Source: Planctomycetota bacterium
GTDB taxonomy: Bacteria > Planctomycetota > UBA8108 > UBA1146
Length of the DNA stretch: 64,000 nucleotides
Direction of reading: 5' to 3'
Assembly: GCA_018694835.1 (NCBI GenBank)
Contig: JABHOG010000034.1
Location: 1-64,000 of the forward strand
Both the position numbers and the translations under genes were made by a program. Of the stretch, positions 49,051 to 57,322 are shown one piece after another; positions within the stretch are counted from its first letter, which is position 1; each line of letters begins with the position of its first letter. The notes below the pieces were generated by a model, which saw nothing but the letters and a program-made list of their open reading frames with translations, had not been told where the DNA came from and did no database searches.

Positions 49051-49875
49051 TCAGTTATCGCAGATGTGAAAGCTACCCTGGTTCATCGTCGCCAGCGTCT
49101 GCATGAAGGCGATCCCCGCAGAATCCGAGCCGATGAAGATGGTGTGAATCGGAACCTGTTGCCAGTTCGCCTGGGAGATCTCCGACAGAGCCTGAGACGA
49201 GGTATCCACATTATTACAGAAGGGGGCTCCATCACTGAGAATGATGACCTGGCGCGAACTGTGACTCGATTGATTACAGATGGAGAGGATCTGAATCGCT
49301 GCAGGAGCAAGACAGGTCCACCCCTCTGCGTACAGAGAGTTGACCCACGACAGGGCCGCAGTCTTTTCTGCCAAACGAGCGGCCTGCGGCGAAGGAGACC
49401 AGACCAGGGTGTTGGAACTGAAGGCGACGAGACTGAACTCTGCGGCAGGACTCAGCGATAGAATCGCCGAATTGACCTCCTGCTTGAGATCATCGATGGC
49501 TCCATCCCAGTCCATCGAACCGGACTTGTCGAGACACCAGAAGAAGGCATCTCCCTCGTAGTCCATGCCGTAGAAGACGATCGTTTCCGGGGCGTCTTCC
49601 TGGGTATCACCGGCCCCACCACCTCCGGATGGCATGTCCAGGGGCCGTAGATGGGGGCCCTGGTGGTCTGCGGCCAGCAACCAGATGCCACTCACCCATA
49701 ACAATGGAATCAGCAACATCGACAGCTGGAACAGCCTGGGTCGATCGCCAGGCCTCTTTCCCTGCAGACTGCCCGACTCCTTCGAGATCTCGCCCAAACG
49801 TTGTGGGGAGGGCTGTGGGGAGAGTTGTGCGGAAGGCTCCGCGAAGGGCTTCTGCTTCTCTTCTTCAAAGGACAC
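49051..49875 (-). CDS. Membrane-anchored von Willebrand A protein, copy 1
   Basis: Protein of 274 residues. A cytoplasmic N-terminus is followed by one membrane segment (LFQLSMLLIPLLWVSGIWLL) and an acidic linker (MPSGGGGAGDTQEDAPE). The vWA domain has a complete MIDAS start DKSGSM in AFFWCLDKSGSMDWDG, then LSLVAF-like and VIILSDGAP strands. The GTG start follows AAGGAG. It is the paralog of the gene at 51446; the two share the linker and flank a PfkB kinase. The role is unknown; the domain suggests metal-dependent protein contact in the periplasm. Confidence 0.82.
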   Translation of the reverse strand: MSFEEEKQKPFAEPSAQLSPQPSPQRLGEISKESGSLQGKRPGDRPRLFQLSMLLIPLLWVSGIWLLAADHQGPHLRPLDMPSGGGGAGDTQEDAPETIVFYGMDYEGDAFFWCLDKSGSMDWDGAIDDLKQEVNSAILSLSPAAEFSLVAFSSNTLVWSPSPQAARLAEKTAALSWVNSLYAEGWTCLAPAAIQILSICNQSSHSSRQVIILSDGAPFCNNVDTSSQALSEISQANWQQVPIHTIFIGSDSAGIAFMQTLATMNQGSFHICDN

Positions 49876-50266
49876 GATCGTTCTCCTTCAATGACACCTC
49901 TCAGTTTCCACTTGTGAATCCACGGGTGAATTCACTGGTGACTTCGCTCCTGCGAAGAGTGGCTACTCTCGAGCGGCTGTTTCGTCTGCCATGCCGACAA
50001 TTCAAGTCGACAATCCATCTCCCCATTACCACGAGATTTCCATCTCTTCGGGAGGATCGATACATCTGGCGACTGACTTCCAGTCCGAGAGCACTGGCCG
50101 GGGTGTCAACTCCGGCGATAGAAGAATCCCCTATTCTGGAGATTCAGTCTCCCCTCGGAGGGCCTGAATCGACTGATTCCGGGCACACGAATTGCGGGCA
50201 CTCCGAAAGGTGCTCCATCGCAGAATTGAGAGAAATGACGATCGGTAGGAATTGCCGGATCGCCGC
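49876..50266. other. 391-base intergenic region
   Basis: No convincing gene is seen. Its open frames are short or overlap the kinase gene, and there is no recognisable RNA. It contains short GTGAATTCACTGGTG-type repeats near 49910-49940. Confidence 0.5.
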
Positions 50267-51220
50267 TCAGGAGATGATCGAGGTTGGATTCCAGGTGGAA
50301 TGGAGTGCATCGAAGGCTGCCCGAGAAGGAAGGCCATCGATGGCTCCCGCGGCAGTCGCCGCGGCGGCACCCATGACCGAGCCGCGAACCAGTTTTTCCA
50401 GTGGGTCACAGCCCTTCAGATGGGCGTCGATGTAACCGGCGGAGAATGCATCGCCACACCCTGTAGCATCGATCGATGGCACAACCATGGCATCCAGCGA
50501 TCCACGACCTTCGATCGAATCCCACACCAGGCCTCGATCTCCACAGGTCACCACTACCCACCGGGCTCCCAGATCACGCAGTTTTGCTGCGGCCTCCACT
50601 GGATCCTTCAGACCGGTCAATCGCTCCGCTTCATCTTGATTGGGGAAAAACCCATCGACCAGCGGCAGTAGTTGCTTCAACTGTGGCAGCAAGTCCTCGC
50701 CCGGAATCACGATCACATCGAGCAAGGTCAGAGCACCAGCGTCCCGTCCGGCCTGAAAGATGCGACAAGCGTCCTCGACATCGGGCCTCCTGGCCAGGCC
50801 AAAAGCGTGCAGGGAAACCACCTCTGCTGCCACCAGCGACTCGCCATCGATCTTCATCGGCCACGGCGCATCATTGGCTCCCATGGCGGAGATGAATCGT
50901 CGATCTTCACCCTCTACATTGATGACAAAGGTGACTCCAGTGGGCACTCCAGCATGAGTCGATAGGTGCTTCAGATCGACTCCCTCTCGCTCCAGTCCGG
51001 TGCGAAGGAAGTGCCCCAGGTGATCGTCTCCGACTGCTCCACAGAGGTGCACCGGGTACTCCAGTCTGGCCAGTGCGGTGGCGGCATTGGCGGCACAGCC
51101 GCCGATGGAGGACTGGATGGAGGGAGATCGTACGGAATCTCCTGCACCAGGAAGCCGTTCCACCGGATGGGCGATGAGATCGACGACCACCGCTCCAAAG
51201 CAGAAGATTCTGGGGCTCAA
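50267..51220 (-). CDS. PfkB family carbohydrate kinase
   Basis: Ribokinase-like enzyme of 317 residues. The N-terminal signature is GDSVRSPSIQSSIGGCAANA (GGxxxN-type), the ATP site includes VVTCGDRGLV, and the C-terminal PfkB signature is IDATGCGDAFSAGYI with the catalytic Asp in GCGDAF. The substrate is a sugar or nucleoside; adenosine kinase or fructokinase type cannot be separated by eye. TTG start follows AAGGGAG. It lies between two vWA paralogs, probably separate from them because of hairpins on both sides. Confidence 0.85.
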   Translation of the reverse strand: MSPRIFCFGAVVVDLIAHPVERLPGAGDSVRSPSIQSSIGGCAANAATALARLEYPVHLCGAVGDDHLGHFLRTGLEREGVDLKHLSTHAGVPTGVTFVINVEGEDRRFISAMGANDAPWPMKIDGESLVAAEVVSLHAFGLARRPDVEDACRIFQAGRDAGALTLLDVIVIPGEDLLPQLKQLLPLVDGFFPNQDEAERLTGLKDPVEAAAKLRDLGARWVVVTCGDRGLVWDSIEGRGSLDAMVVPSIDATGCGDAFSAGYIDAHLKGCDPLEKLVRGSVMGAAAATAAGAIDGLPSRAAFDALHSTWNPTSIIS

Positions 51221-51265
51221 CTCGACTCCCTTCTCATCTCACTGATCCACAGTTTCTCTGAGCTT

Positions 51266-51297
51266 TTGATGACCTGAGTTATTGATGACCTGAGTTT
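51266..51297. repeat. 16-bp direct repeat, 2 copies
   Basis: Two adjacent copies of TTGATGACCTGAGTTA (second ends TT), upstream of the PfkB gene start. Confidence 0.7.
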
Positions 51298-51337
51298 AGA
51301 ATGATCTGCCCCGCCATGAAATCCACTCCAGTGAATT

Positions 51338-51377
51338 GAATAGCGGGTCGGCTCCTTGAAGAGCCGACCCGCTATTC
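51338..51377 (-). terminator. Perfect 17-bp hairpin downstream of vWA gene 2
   Basis: GAATAGCGGGTCGGCTC pairs perfectly with GAGCCGACCCGCTATTC across the loop CTTGAA. It lies 68 bases after the stop of the second vWA gene. Together with the similar structure at 48976 it frames the kinase. No T run follows. Confidence 0.75.
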
Positions 51378-51445
51378 TTGCATGCCTTTGCCGCAAGGGC
51401 GAGATCCACCGTCTCGGCCGCTCGCTGAAGCGCTAGCCAGTAACC

Positions 51446-52126
51446 CTACTGTGGCTGGAAGAAGGTACCGTTATTCTGAGACGCCAACTGCTGCATGAAG
51501 GTGATCCCACCGTTGTCGGAGGAGATGTAAATGGTATTGACGGGAATCTGTTGCCAGTTCGCAGCGGTGATGTCTGCCAAACTCTGGGTCGCAGTGTTGG
51601 CACCGTTGCAATACGGCTCACCATCGGAGAGCACGAGCACCTGCTTCATCTGCTTCGAGCACTGATTGGCAATGTTAAGAGTCTCGACTCCTGCAGGACC
51701 CAAACAGGTCCAGCCGGCAGCATTGAGAGCCAACACCCATGCAGTGGCCGATCCCTTGTTCGCAGGGTTGGCTCGCTGAGGAGAGGGATTCCAGGAAACA
51801 TGACCCTCTGAGAAAGCCACCACGCCAAACTCCGCCTGGGAAGAAAGTGAGTTCAGAGTCTGGGTGAACTCCTGCTTGAGATCCTCGATCTCACCGTTCC
51901 AACTCATCGAGCATGATTTGTCGAGACACCAGAAGAAGGCATCTCCTTCATACTCACCACCCCAGAAGTTGATGGTCTCGGGGGCATCTTCCTCATCATC
52001 GCCATCTCCGGCGCCACCCGAAGGGAGGTCCAGGGGTCTGCGAGCTCCTTCATCGGACTGTCCGACAATCCAGCCGGTAGTACTCACGATAAAGGAAAGA
52101 ACCAGTAGTAAGCCAAGAGTGCGCAT
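51446..52126 (-). CDS. Exported von Willebrand A protein, copy 2
   Basis: Protein of 226 residues. An N-terminal hydrophobic segment (LGLLLVLSFIVSTTGWIVGQ) may be a signal peptide or anchor. An acidic linker (LPSGGAGDGDDEEDAPET) and a vWA domain follow, with MIDAS DKSCSM in AFFWCLDKSCSMSWNG and a later VLSDGEPYCNG. It is shorter than copy 1 because it lacks the cytoplasmic N-terminus. The ATG follows GAGGGAGA. The similarity over the whole linker and domain indicates a gene duplication. Confidence 0.82.
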   Translation of the reverse strand: MRTLGLLLVLSFIVSTTGWIVGQSDEGARRPLDLPSGGAGDGDDEEDAPETINFWGGEYEGDAFFWCLDKSCSMSWNGEIEDLKQEFTQTLNSLSSQAEFGVVAFSEGHVSWNPSPQRANPANKGSATAWVLALNAAGWTCLGPAGVETLNIANQCSKQMKQVLVLSDGEPYCNGANTATQSLADITAANWQQIPVNTIYISSDNGGITFMQQLASQNNGTFFQPQ

Positions 52127-52376
52127 GCCATTCTCCCTCTCGAAATCACCTCGTGTGGGTCCAGACCAAAAGGTCCAGGCACCCAGATTCCCAACAGGGA
52201 ATGATTACGAGGTCTTTTCCCGAAGTTGTCACTAGGATGACGGCACTGAGGGGGAAAATCCTCTGGAAAAGTCTGCTTTTTTTAAATCTGACCCAATTCA
52301 GCCTCTCTGGGCAGCCCTCACTGAACCCCCTTTCTCGTTACAGCACATTGATTTACGATCAATTTCCGGAGGAATC

Positions 52377-52922
52377 ATGAGCCGTGACAAAATTGCCCCC
52401 ATCGGAGTCCTGACCATCTCGGATCGCGTCTCTCGAGGTGAATATGAGGATCGAGGCGGTCCAGCGGTTCAGCAGTGGCTCCAGTCCCGTTTCCAGGGCC
52501 CACGCCGCTTCGAACTGCGATCGGTCCCCGATGAGATCGAACGGGTCATCGAGAACCTTCAGCAGATGGCGAGAATCTGCTCGCTGGTCGTGACCACCGG
52601 CGGCACGGGAATCGGTCCGCGAGATATCACTCCCGAGGCGATGAAAGAGGCCTGCCACACTTTTCTTCCCGGGTTCGGTGAAAAGATGAGGGCCAGTAGC
52701 TGGCAGACGGTGCCGACCGCCATCCTGTCGCGGGCCACCGCTGGATTGATCGATCGATGCCTGGTCATCAATCTTCCAGGTCATCCACGAGCGATCAGCG
52801 AGTGCATGGATGCGATCTGGCCCGCCATTCCACATGCCATCGAGATCATCGGGGGATCACTCGGAGAAACCCTCGACGCCGCACCCGATCCTCACTCATC
52901 CGAGGATAACAACCTGCGGTAG
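52377..52922 (+). CDS. mog: Molybdopterin adenylyltransferase (MogA/MoaB family)
   Basis: Molybdenum cofactor enzyme of 181 residues. Key motifs are GVLTISDRVSRGEYEDRGGP, VVTTGGTGIGPRDITPEA (MPT binding) and INLPGHPRAISECMDAI, the full MogA set. It adenylates molybdopterin before metal insertion. Good ribosome site GGAGGAATC before ATG. The last 31 bases overlap the convergent bshA gene end. Other Mo-cofactor genes are absent from the window. Confidence 0.9.
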   Translation: MSRDKIAPIGVLTISDRVSRGEYEDRGGPAVQQWLQSRFQGPRRFELRSVPDEIERVIENLQQMARICSLVVTTGGTGIGPRDITPEAMKEACHTFLPGFGEKMRASSWQTVPTAILSRATAGLIDRCLVINLPGHPRAISECMDAIWPAIPHAIEIIGGSLGETLDAAPDPHSSEDNNLR

Positions 52923-54022
52923 GCGGTTTCATAGCAGTGCAAAACCGATTCCCAGCCGAACCTCTCGGTCGCCACCTTCCTGGCAGCGCTCGACATCTTG
53001 CGGCGTAGCGCATCATCGGTGAGCAATCGATGACAGTGGGCAGCCAGCGACTCGACATCCCCCACCTCGGAGAGGAGACCGGTCTGCCCTTCCAACACCA
53101 CCTCGGGGATGCCGCCGGATCTGGTCGAAACCACCGGCAAGCCCGATGCCATCGCCTCCAGCGCAGCCAGGCCAAAGGACTCGCTCTCACTGGGCAACAG
53201 GAAAAGATCTGACGACGCCAGCAGTACGGTGACGTCATCGATGAGACCAAGCCAGGAGATTCGATCGAAGACACCAAGTTCTCGTGCCCGCTCCTGGGCC
53301 AGCCCCAGTTCAGGTCCCTGACCGATCATCAGCAGTCGTGCGGGCAAGTCCTTCGCTCCAATGGCAAACGCTGAGATCACATCACAGACCTTCTTGACCG
53401 GTCGAAAGTTACTGACATGAGCCACCAACAACTCTTGTGGAGTCGCAAATCTACTGCGCAGTTGCGCATCGAAGTGCTGCGGCGAAAAGACCGAAGAATC
53501 GACGGCATTGGGGATCGTCTCGATCTCCACAGCCGGTGCCAGTTCATCGATGGTGGCCTTGGCAAGCCAGTCGCTGACCACCGTCACTCGATCGCTTTGC
53601 TCGATCGCATAGCGAGTGATCCCCGCATAAGAGGGATCGGATCCCACCAGGGTGATATCGGTTCCGTGCAAGGTCGTGAAAACCTTGACATCCCCACCGA
53701 TGTTCATGTTTCGCGCGAGGATCGCCGCCAATGAGTGCGGGATGGCATAGTGTGCGTGGATGATCTCGATCCCCTCGCGCTGAACTACTTGCAGTAACTC
53801 ATTGGCCAGTGCCAGAGCGTAGGGTGGGTAGCGAAACAACGGATAAGAGGAGACCTGAACCTCGTGAAAGTGGATCCCTTCCTTCAGCGGATCGAGTCGG
53901 AAGGGCCTCTCGTAGGAGACGAAATGCACCTCGTTGCCTCGAGCAGCGAGCCTCATGCCCAGTTCTGCAGCGACCACTCCACTACCACCATGAGTCGGAT
54001 GACAGGCGATGGCGATCTTCAA
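52892..54022 (-). CDS. bshA: N-acetylglucosaminyl-L-malate synthase BshA
   Basis: First enzyme of bacillithiol synthesis, a GT4 glycosyltransferase of 376 residues that joins UDP-GlcNAc to L-malate. Key elements are IACHPTHGGSGVVAAELG, HAHYAIPHS, TTLHGTDITLVGSDPSY and the donor-site ESFGLAALEAMASGLPVV. The BshA-type HPTHGGSG start separates it from other GT4 enzymes. It is last in the minus-strand operon MTase-bshC-bshB1-bshA and overlaps bshB1 by 4 bases. Confidence 0.92.
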   Translation of the reverse strand: MKIAIACHPTHGGSGVVAAELGMRLAARGNEVHFVSYERPFRLDPLKEGIHFHEVQVSSYPLFRYPPYALALANELLQVVQREGIEIIHAHYAIPHSLAAILARNMNIGGDVKVFTTLHGTDITLVGSDPSYAGITRYAIEQSDRVTVVSDWLAKATIDELAPAVEIETIPNAVDSSVFSPQHFDAQLRSRFATPQELLVAHVSNFRPVKKVCDVISAFAIGAKDLPARLLMIGQGPELGLAQERARELGVFDRISWLGLIDDVTVLLASSDLFLLPSESESFGLAALEAMASGLPVVSTRSGGIPEVVLEGQTGLLSEVGDVESLAAHCHRLLTDDALRRKMSSAARKVATERFGWESVLHCYETAYRRLLSSDE

Positions 54023-54798
54023 CTGAGGTCCTCACTCTTTTGAACATCCGGGATCGAAGTGAGCCCGGCGCCGACCACCATGTCGACAGGATTGGCCACC
54101 GCAGGAGGATCTTGCCAGATGATGGCCTCTCCCAGTTCGACACCGGCTCTGGATCCGAGGGAGCGGGCGCGCCCCTCGACGGATGCCATGAACCCTGGAC
54201 GCGAGATCTTGGTCGGAGCACCCGATTGCTCGGGGTCATGGAACTGGGAGCGGTAGCAATTCACCACTTCCAGTTTTCGATTCCAGTGCTCGGTGACATC
54301 GACCACGACACTGGGCTCGAAGGGTGTGTGGCACATGTAGTACCCCAGAGCCGCCGCCCGATGCTGTACATCTCCTGAACATCCCGCAGGGTAGAGGCGT
54401 ACACCTCCCAGATAGAGACTGCGATGTGCCAGTAGGCCGGCACCGGCATGGTCTGGATGAAGATCATCTTTCCATGGGGCCAGCACCACCTTCGGGCGTG
54501 TTTGGCGCATCACCTCGACCAGTGCTGCCCTCGACTCGTCATCGTCGCGCACCGAGCCATCGGCGATGTCGAGACAAGTTCGCCAGTGAACTCCCATCCG
54601 TTCGGTCGCTCTTGCGGTTTCTTCGGCTCGCAGTTGCGGAGTTCCTCGGCTCGAGAGTTCACCACGAGTCAGATCGACGATCCCGACCCGGGCACCGCTG
54701 GCGATGGTCGCCAGGATGGTTCCTCCCATGGCAATTTCTGCATCATCGGGGTGCGCTGCAATCACCAGTAGATCCAGTTTCTGATCAGCCGCTGGCAT
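54019..54798 (-). CDS. bshB1: Bacillithiol biosynthesis deacetylase BshB1
   Basis: Zinc deacetylase of 259 residues in the LmbE/PIG-L family that removes the acetyl group from GlcNAc-malate. The motifs are VIAAHPDDAEIAMGG (zinc ligands His, Asp, Asp), DLTRGELSSRGT, WKDDLHPDH and a later YPAG/YYMCH stretch typical of BshB1. The start overlaps bshC by 14 bases and the stop overlaps bshA by 4, so all three are co-translated. Confidence 0.92.
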   Translation of the reverse strand: MPAADQKLDLLVIAAHPDDAEIAMGGTILATIASGARVGIVDLTRGELSSRGTPQLRAEETARATERMGVHWRTCLDIADGSVRDDDESRAALVEVMRQTRPKVVLAPWKDDLHPDHAGAGLLAHRSLYLGGVRLYPAGCSGDVQHRAAALGYYMCHTPFEPSVVVDVTEHWNRKLEVVNCYRSQFHDPEQSGAPTKISRPGFMASVEGRARSLGSRAGVELGEAIIWQDPPAVANPVDMVVGAGLTSIPDVQKSEDLS

Positions 54799-56359
54799 CT
54801 TGATTCTCCTGTTTCATCTGGGGGTTCTCTTCAAACACCAGGATTCCACCATCCCACGGTTCCTCGACAGATTCCATCGTATGCCTCATCCGGTCGACCA
54901 CTGCCAGCCCATGGTGCGCCACCAGGTCGAGGATGTTCCTGCTTCTCTCCGGCTCTTGCCCTGCTGGAAATGCTTCCTCGAGCAGCGCCCTGACCCGCTG
55001 ACGATTCGCCTCGACACCCAGTTCCAGACCACCTTCAATAGATGATTCCAGTTGTACCAGTTGCTGGCGCCATTTCTTGACCAGACGAGCGCAACGGCGT
55101 CGCAACGCCGGAGTCGCATCGGGGCTGGAGCCGACCTTCTCGATCTCATCGATCAGAGTGGTACCTTGCTCGGAGATCTCCTGAGCCTTGCGAGCGGCCA
55201 GTGGTGAAGGAATCAGTTCCACCGCATCTGCAGCGGGATGGACCTCTTGCAGATTCACTCCCTGCGCCTCCAACCGATCGAGGATTGTCGAAGAGATCGG
55301 TCTCAATCGTGGCCTCGGCAGCCACGCGGGCATCGAATATCCCCGACACCTGCGAACCTCGCGCGTCTCGATGGCGTAGCACAACTCGGTCGGGCCGAGG
55401 ATCACTGCGGCAGGGTCCAGCAACTGATCCTGCACGATGGTTCTCATCAAGGCATCGGGTGAGATACGCTGGGGATCGAGGGCGAGCACGTCCGCTACCG
55501 AGAGGTCCAGTTCTTCTGGTCGCCGCCGTTGCCCCTCTTCATCGATGACAAACAGAGGCATTCCTCGCGGCGCGGGAACCGGAGCGGGAATCCCCAGTTG
55601 CACCTGGTGATCGATGGCATTCTGGATCTGCTCTCGATATCGATCGACATCTGCCAGCAGTTGCGACACCAGGGGTTGCTGCAAGGTCCTCAACCAGCGC
55701 GGCAAGATCGGCAACAATGGAGCTTCCGGCAGCAACTGCCCGAGGAAGGAGACGAACTCCGCAGCCGGAGAACTCTCCTGCGAGTTCGCTGCCAGACGAA
55801 GCGCTGGCGCTGCGTGAGGAGCATCTCCGAGTGCCTGCTGAAGAGATGCCAGACGATCCTGGGGAGATTGAAGATGATTCAGATCAAAGATGGGCCGACG
55901 CCCGGCGGGAAATCGTTGCCCCGCTTCCTCGCCGCTGTGAAAGTGGCCGCTATCCAGTTCGGATTGATCGTGATCATCGTCTGCGATCCAGAAGATGGGT
56001 ACGGTCGGTATCCCAGCGGCCTCCATCTGACTGGCCAGGGTCAACAGAGCCAGGACCTTGGACAGGATCATCACAGGCCCACCCCAGAGTGCCGGTTGTT
56101 GACCAGCCATCACGATGCGGGTGCGTGGGTCCTGCAGTCGACGAGCGGCCTGGCGTGCGGAATGCGACAATTCCAGTTGCTGCCACTGAGGCTCCAGCAC
56201 CTCTAACAATGATTCGCGTCGTTGTGGATCCGGATCCCGTGGCGCCATCTGCTCGAACAGTTTGGCGGAACTGGTGTCGACCATTCCAAGGGAACTCAAG
56301 GAATCGAAATCTGCACTGCGGAGCAGCGACAGCAGAGGGTGTGAATCGTATCCCTTCAT
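54785..56359 (-). CDS. bshC: Bacillithiol biosynthesis cysteine ligase BshC
   Basis: Putative cysteine-adding enzyme of 524 residues (B. subtilis BshC about 540). It shows IVMAGQQPALWGGPVMILSK at about 80-100, IPTVPIFWIADDDHDQSE, and a coiled coil near 380-450 ahead of a conserved C-terminal end (HHGLAVVDRMRHTMESVEEP). The GQQ and WIADDDHD elements fit the family. The start overlaps the methyltransferase stop by 4 bases. Confidence 0.9.
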   Translation of the reverse strand: MKGYDSHPLLSLLRSADFDSLSSLGMVDTSSAKLFEQMAPRDPDPQRRESLLEVLEPQWQQLELSHSARQAARRLQDPRTRIVMAGQQPALWGGPVMILSKVLALLTLASQMEAAGIPTVPIFWIADDDHDQSELDSGHFHSGEEAGQRFPAGRRPIFDLNHLQSPQDRLASLQQALGDAPHAAPALRLAANSQESSPAAEFVSFLGQLLPEAPLLPILPRWLRTLQQPLVSQLLADVDRYREQIQNAIDHQVQLGIPAPVPAPRGMPLFVIDEEGQRRRPEELDLSVADVLALDPQRISPDALMRTIVQDQLLDPAAVILGPTELCYAIETREVRRCRGYSMPAWLPRPRLRPISSTILDRLEAQGVNLQEVHPAADAVELIPSPLAARKAQEISEQGTTLIDEIEKVGSSPDATPALRRRCARLVKKWRQQLVQLESSIEGGLELGVEANRQRVRALLEEAFPAGQEPERSRNILDLVAHHGLAVVDRMRHTMESVEEPWDGGILVFEENPQMKQENQDASG

Positions 56360-57123
56360 CGAAGCACTTCTCGGCGCTTCGCCAGCAAGATCATCCGTGG
56401 AGTGCTTCCCGACTGGTAACGAGTCCCTTGCCAGTCTCCTCGCTCAGCAGTGAGGTCCCAGCCGGACGAGTTCAGCATCGACTCGATCTCGTCTCGAGAA
56501 TAAAGGCGCACCGATTCGGTGTAATTGCGCTGCTGACCACTTCTACTCAGCACCACTTTTTTTTCCACCCGATCACCGGTCGCAGAGAGGGAACGAAATT
56601 CTTCGATCGAGAGATCTCCTTCTGTTCGACGAGAGGTCGCGATCAGTTGCTGGATCGTCGAGTCGCGGTCAGGAAGATCGAGCAACAACCCTCCCCCGGG
56701 ACGGACCACACCCGCCACCTGTTCCAGTACCGCACCATTCTCCGCATCCGTGGCGAGATATCCGAACGAAGTGAAGAACATCATGACATGATCAAAACAG
56801 TTCTCGACGAAGGGGAGTGCCCTGATATCGGCCCGCACCAGCGACGCTGAGGAGCCCATATGGCTCCTCGCAGAAGCGAGCAGGCTGGGCGACAGATCGA
56901 CGGAAACCAGTTGAGCTTCACTCCTCTTCAACCAGTGGCTGTGGCGCCCTGCCCCACAACAAAGGTCGAGAATTCGATCTTGCGGCCCGATCCCGAGCCA
57001 AGAGAGTGCGGCGACCGCCTCTTCTTCTGCGGAGGCGAGATCACGCCACGGATAGACCTCGAGGTAATCCGCCTCGAAGGCAGACTGAAACCACTCCGTT
57101 TTCTGGGTACTCCCAGGGTTCAT
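56356..57123 (-). CDS. SAM-dependent methyltransferase heading the bacillithiol operon
   Basis: Class I methyltransferase of about 255 residues. The SAM motif is ILDLCCGAGRHSHWL, followed by VSVDLSPSLLASARSHMG, ADIRALPFVENCFDHVMM and VRPGGGLLLDLPDRD. A C-terminal beta extension (YTESVRLYSRDEIESMLNSS) is present. The ATG at 57123 has GGAG seven bases upstream; earlier in-frame starts overlap the divergent priA region. The 4-base coupling to bshC makes bacillithiol or an intermediate a plausible substrate, as N-methyl-bacillithiol is known in green sulfur bacteria. The function is inferred from context only. Confidence 0.72.
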   Translation of the reverse strand: MNPGSTQKTEWFQSAFEADYLEVYPWRDLASAEEEAVAALSWLGIGPQDRILDLCCGAGRHSHWLKRSEAQLVSVDLSPSLLASARSHMGSSASLVRADIRALPFVENCFDHVMMFFTSFGYLATDAENGAVLEQVAGVVRPGGGLLLDLPDRDSTIQQLIATSRRTEGDLSIEEFRSLSATGDRVEKKVVLSRSGQQRNYTESVRLYSRDEIESMLNSSGWDLTAERGDWQGTRYQSGSTPRMILLAKRREVLR

Positions 57124-57322
57124 CTGGTGTCTCCACGGCTTCTGCTGCCATTGTTCCCCCGATCCCGATCGGGAGGGTCGATTCCATCCTAGATCATCCC
57201 GTGTCATGACTTTGTTCACAAGGAAACCCTGCCCCCTTGCTGCAAGTAGCCATTGACGGTAACGATACGACTGAAAATTGGCCGTAATTCGCGTCTCAAG
57301 TGACTCAGGGGGGGAGAAATCA

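Noticed and set aside
49629-50435. Plus-strand open frame across the gap at 49.9-50.3 kb
   Set aside because: It overlaps the vWA and PfkB genes on the other strand, has no good start and no family similarity.
55717-56850. Long plus-strand open frame opposite bshC
   Set aside because: It lies across two well-supported genes on the other strand; low-complexity Arg/Pro-rich product with no motif.
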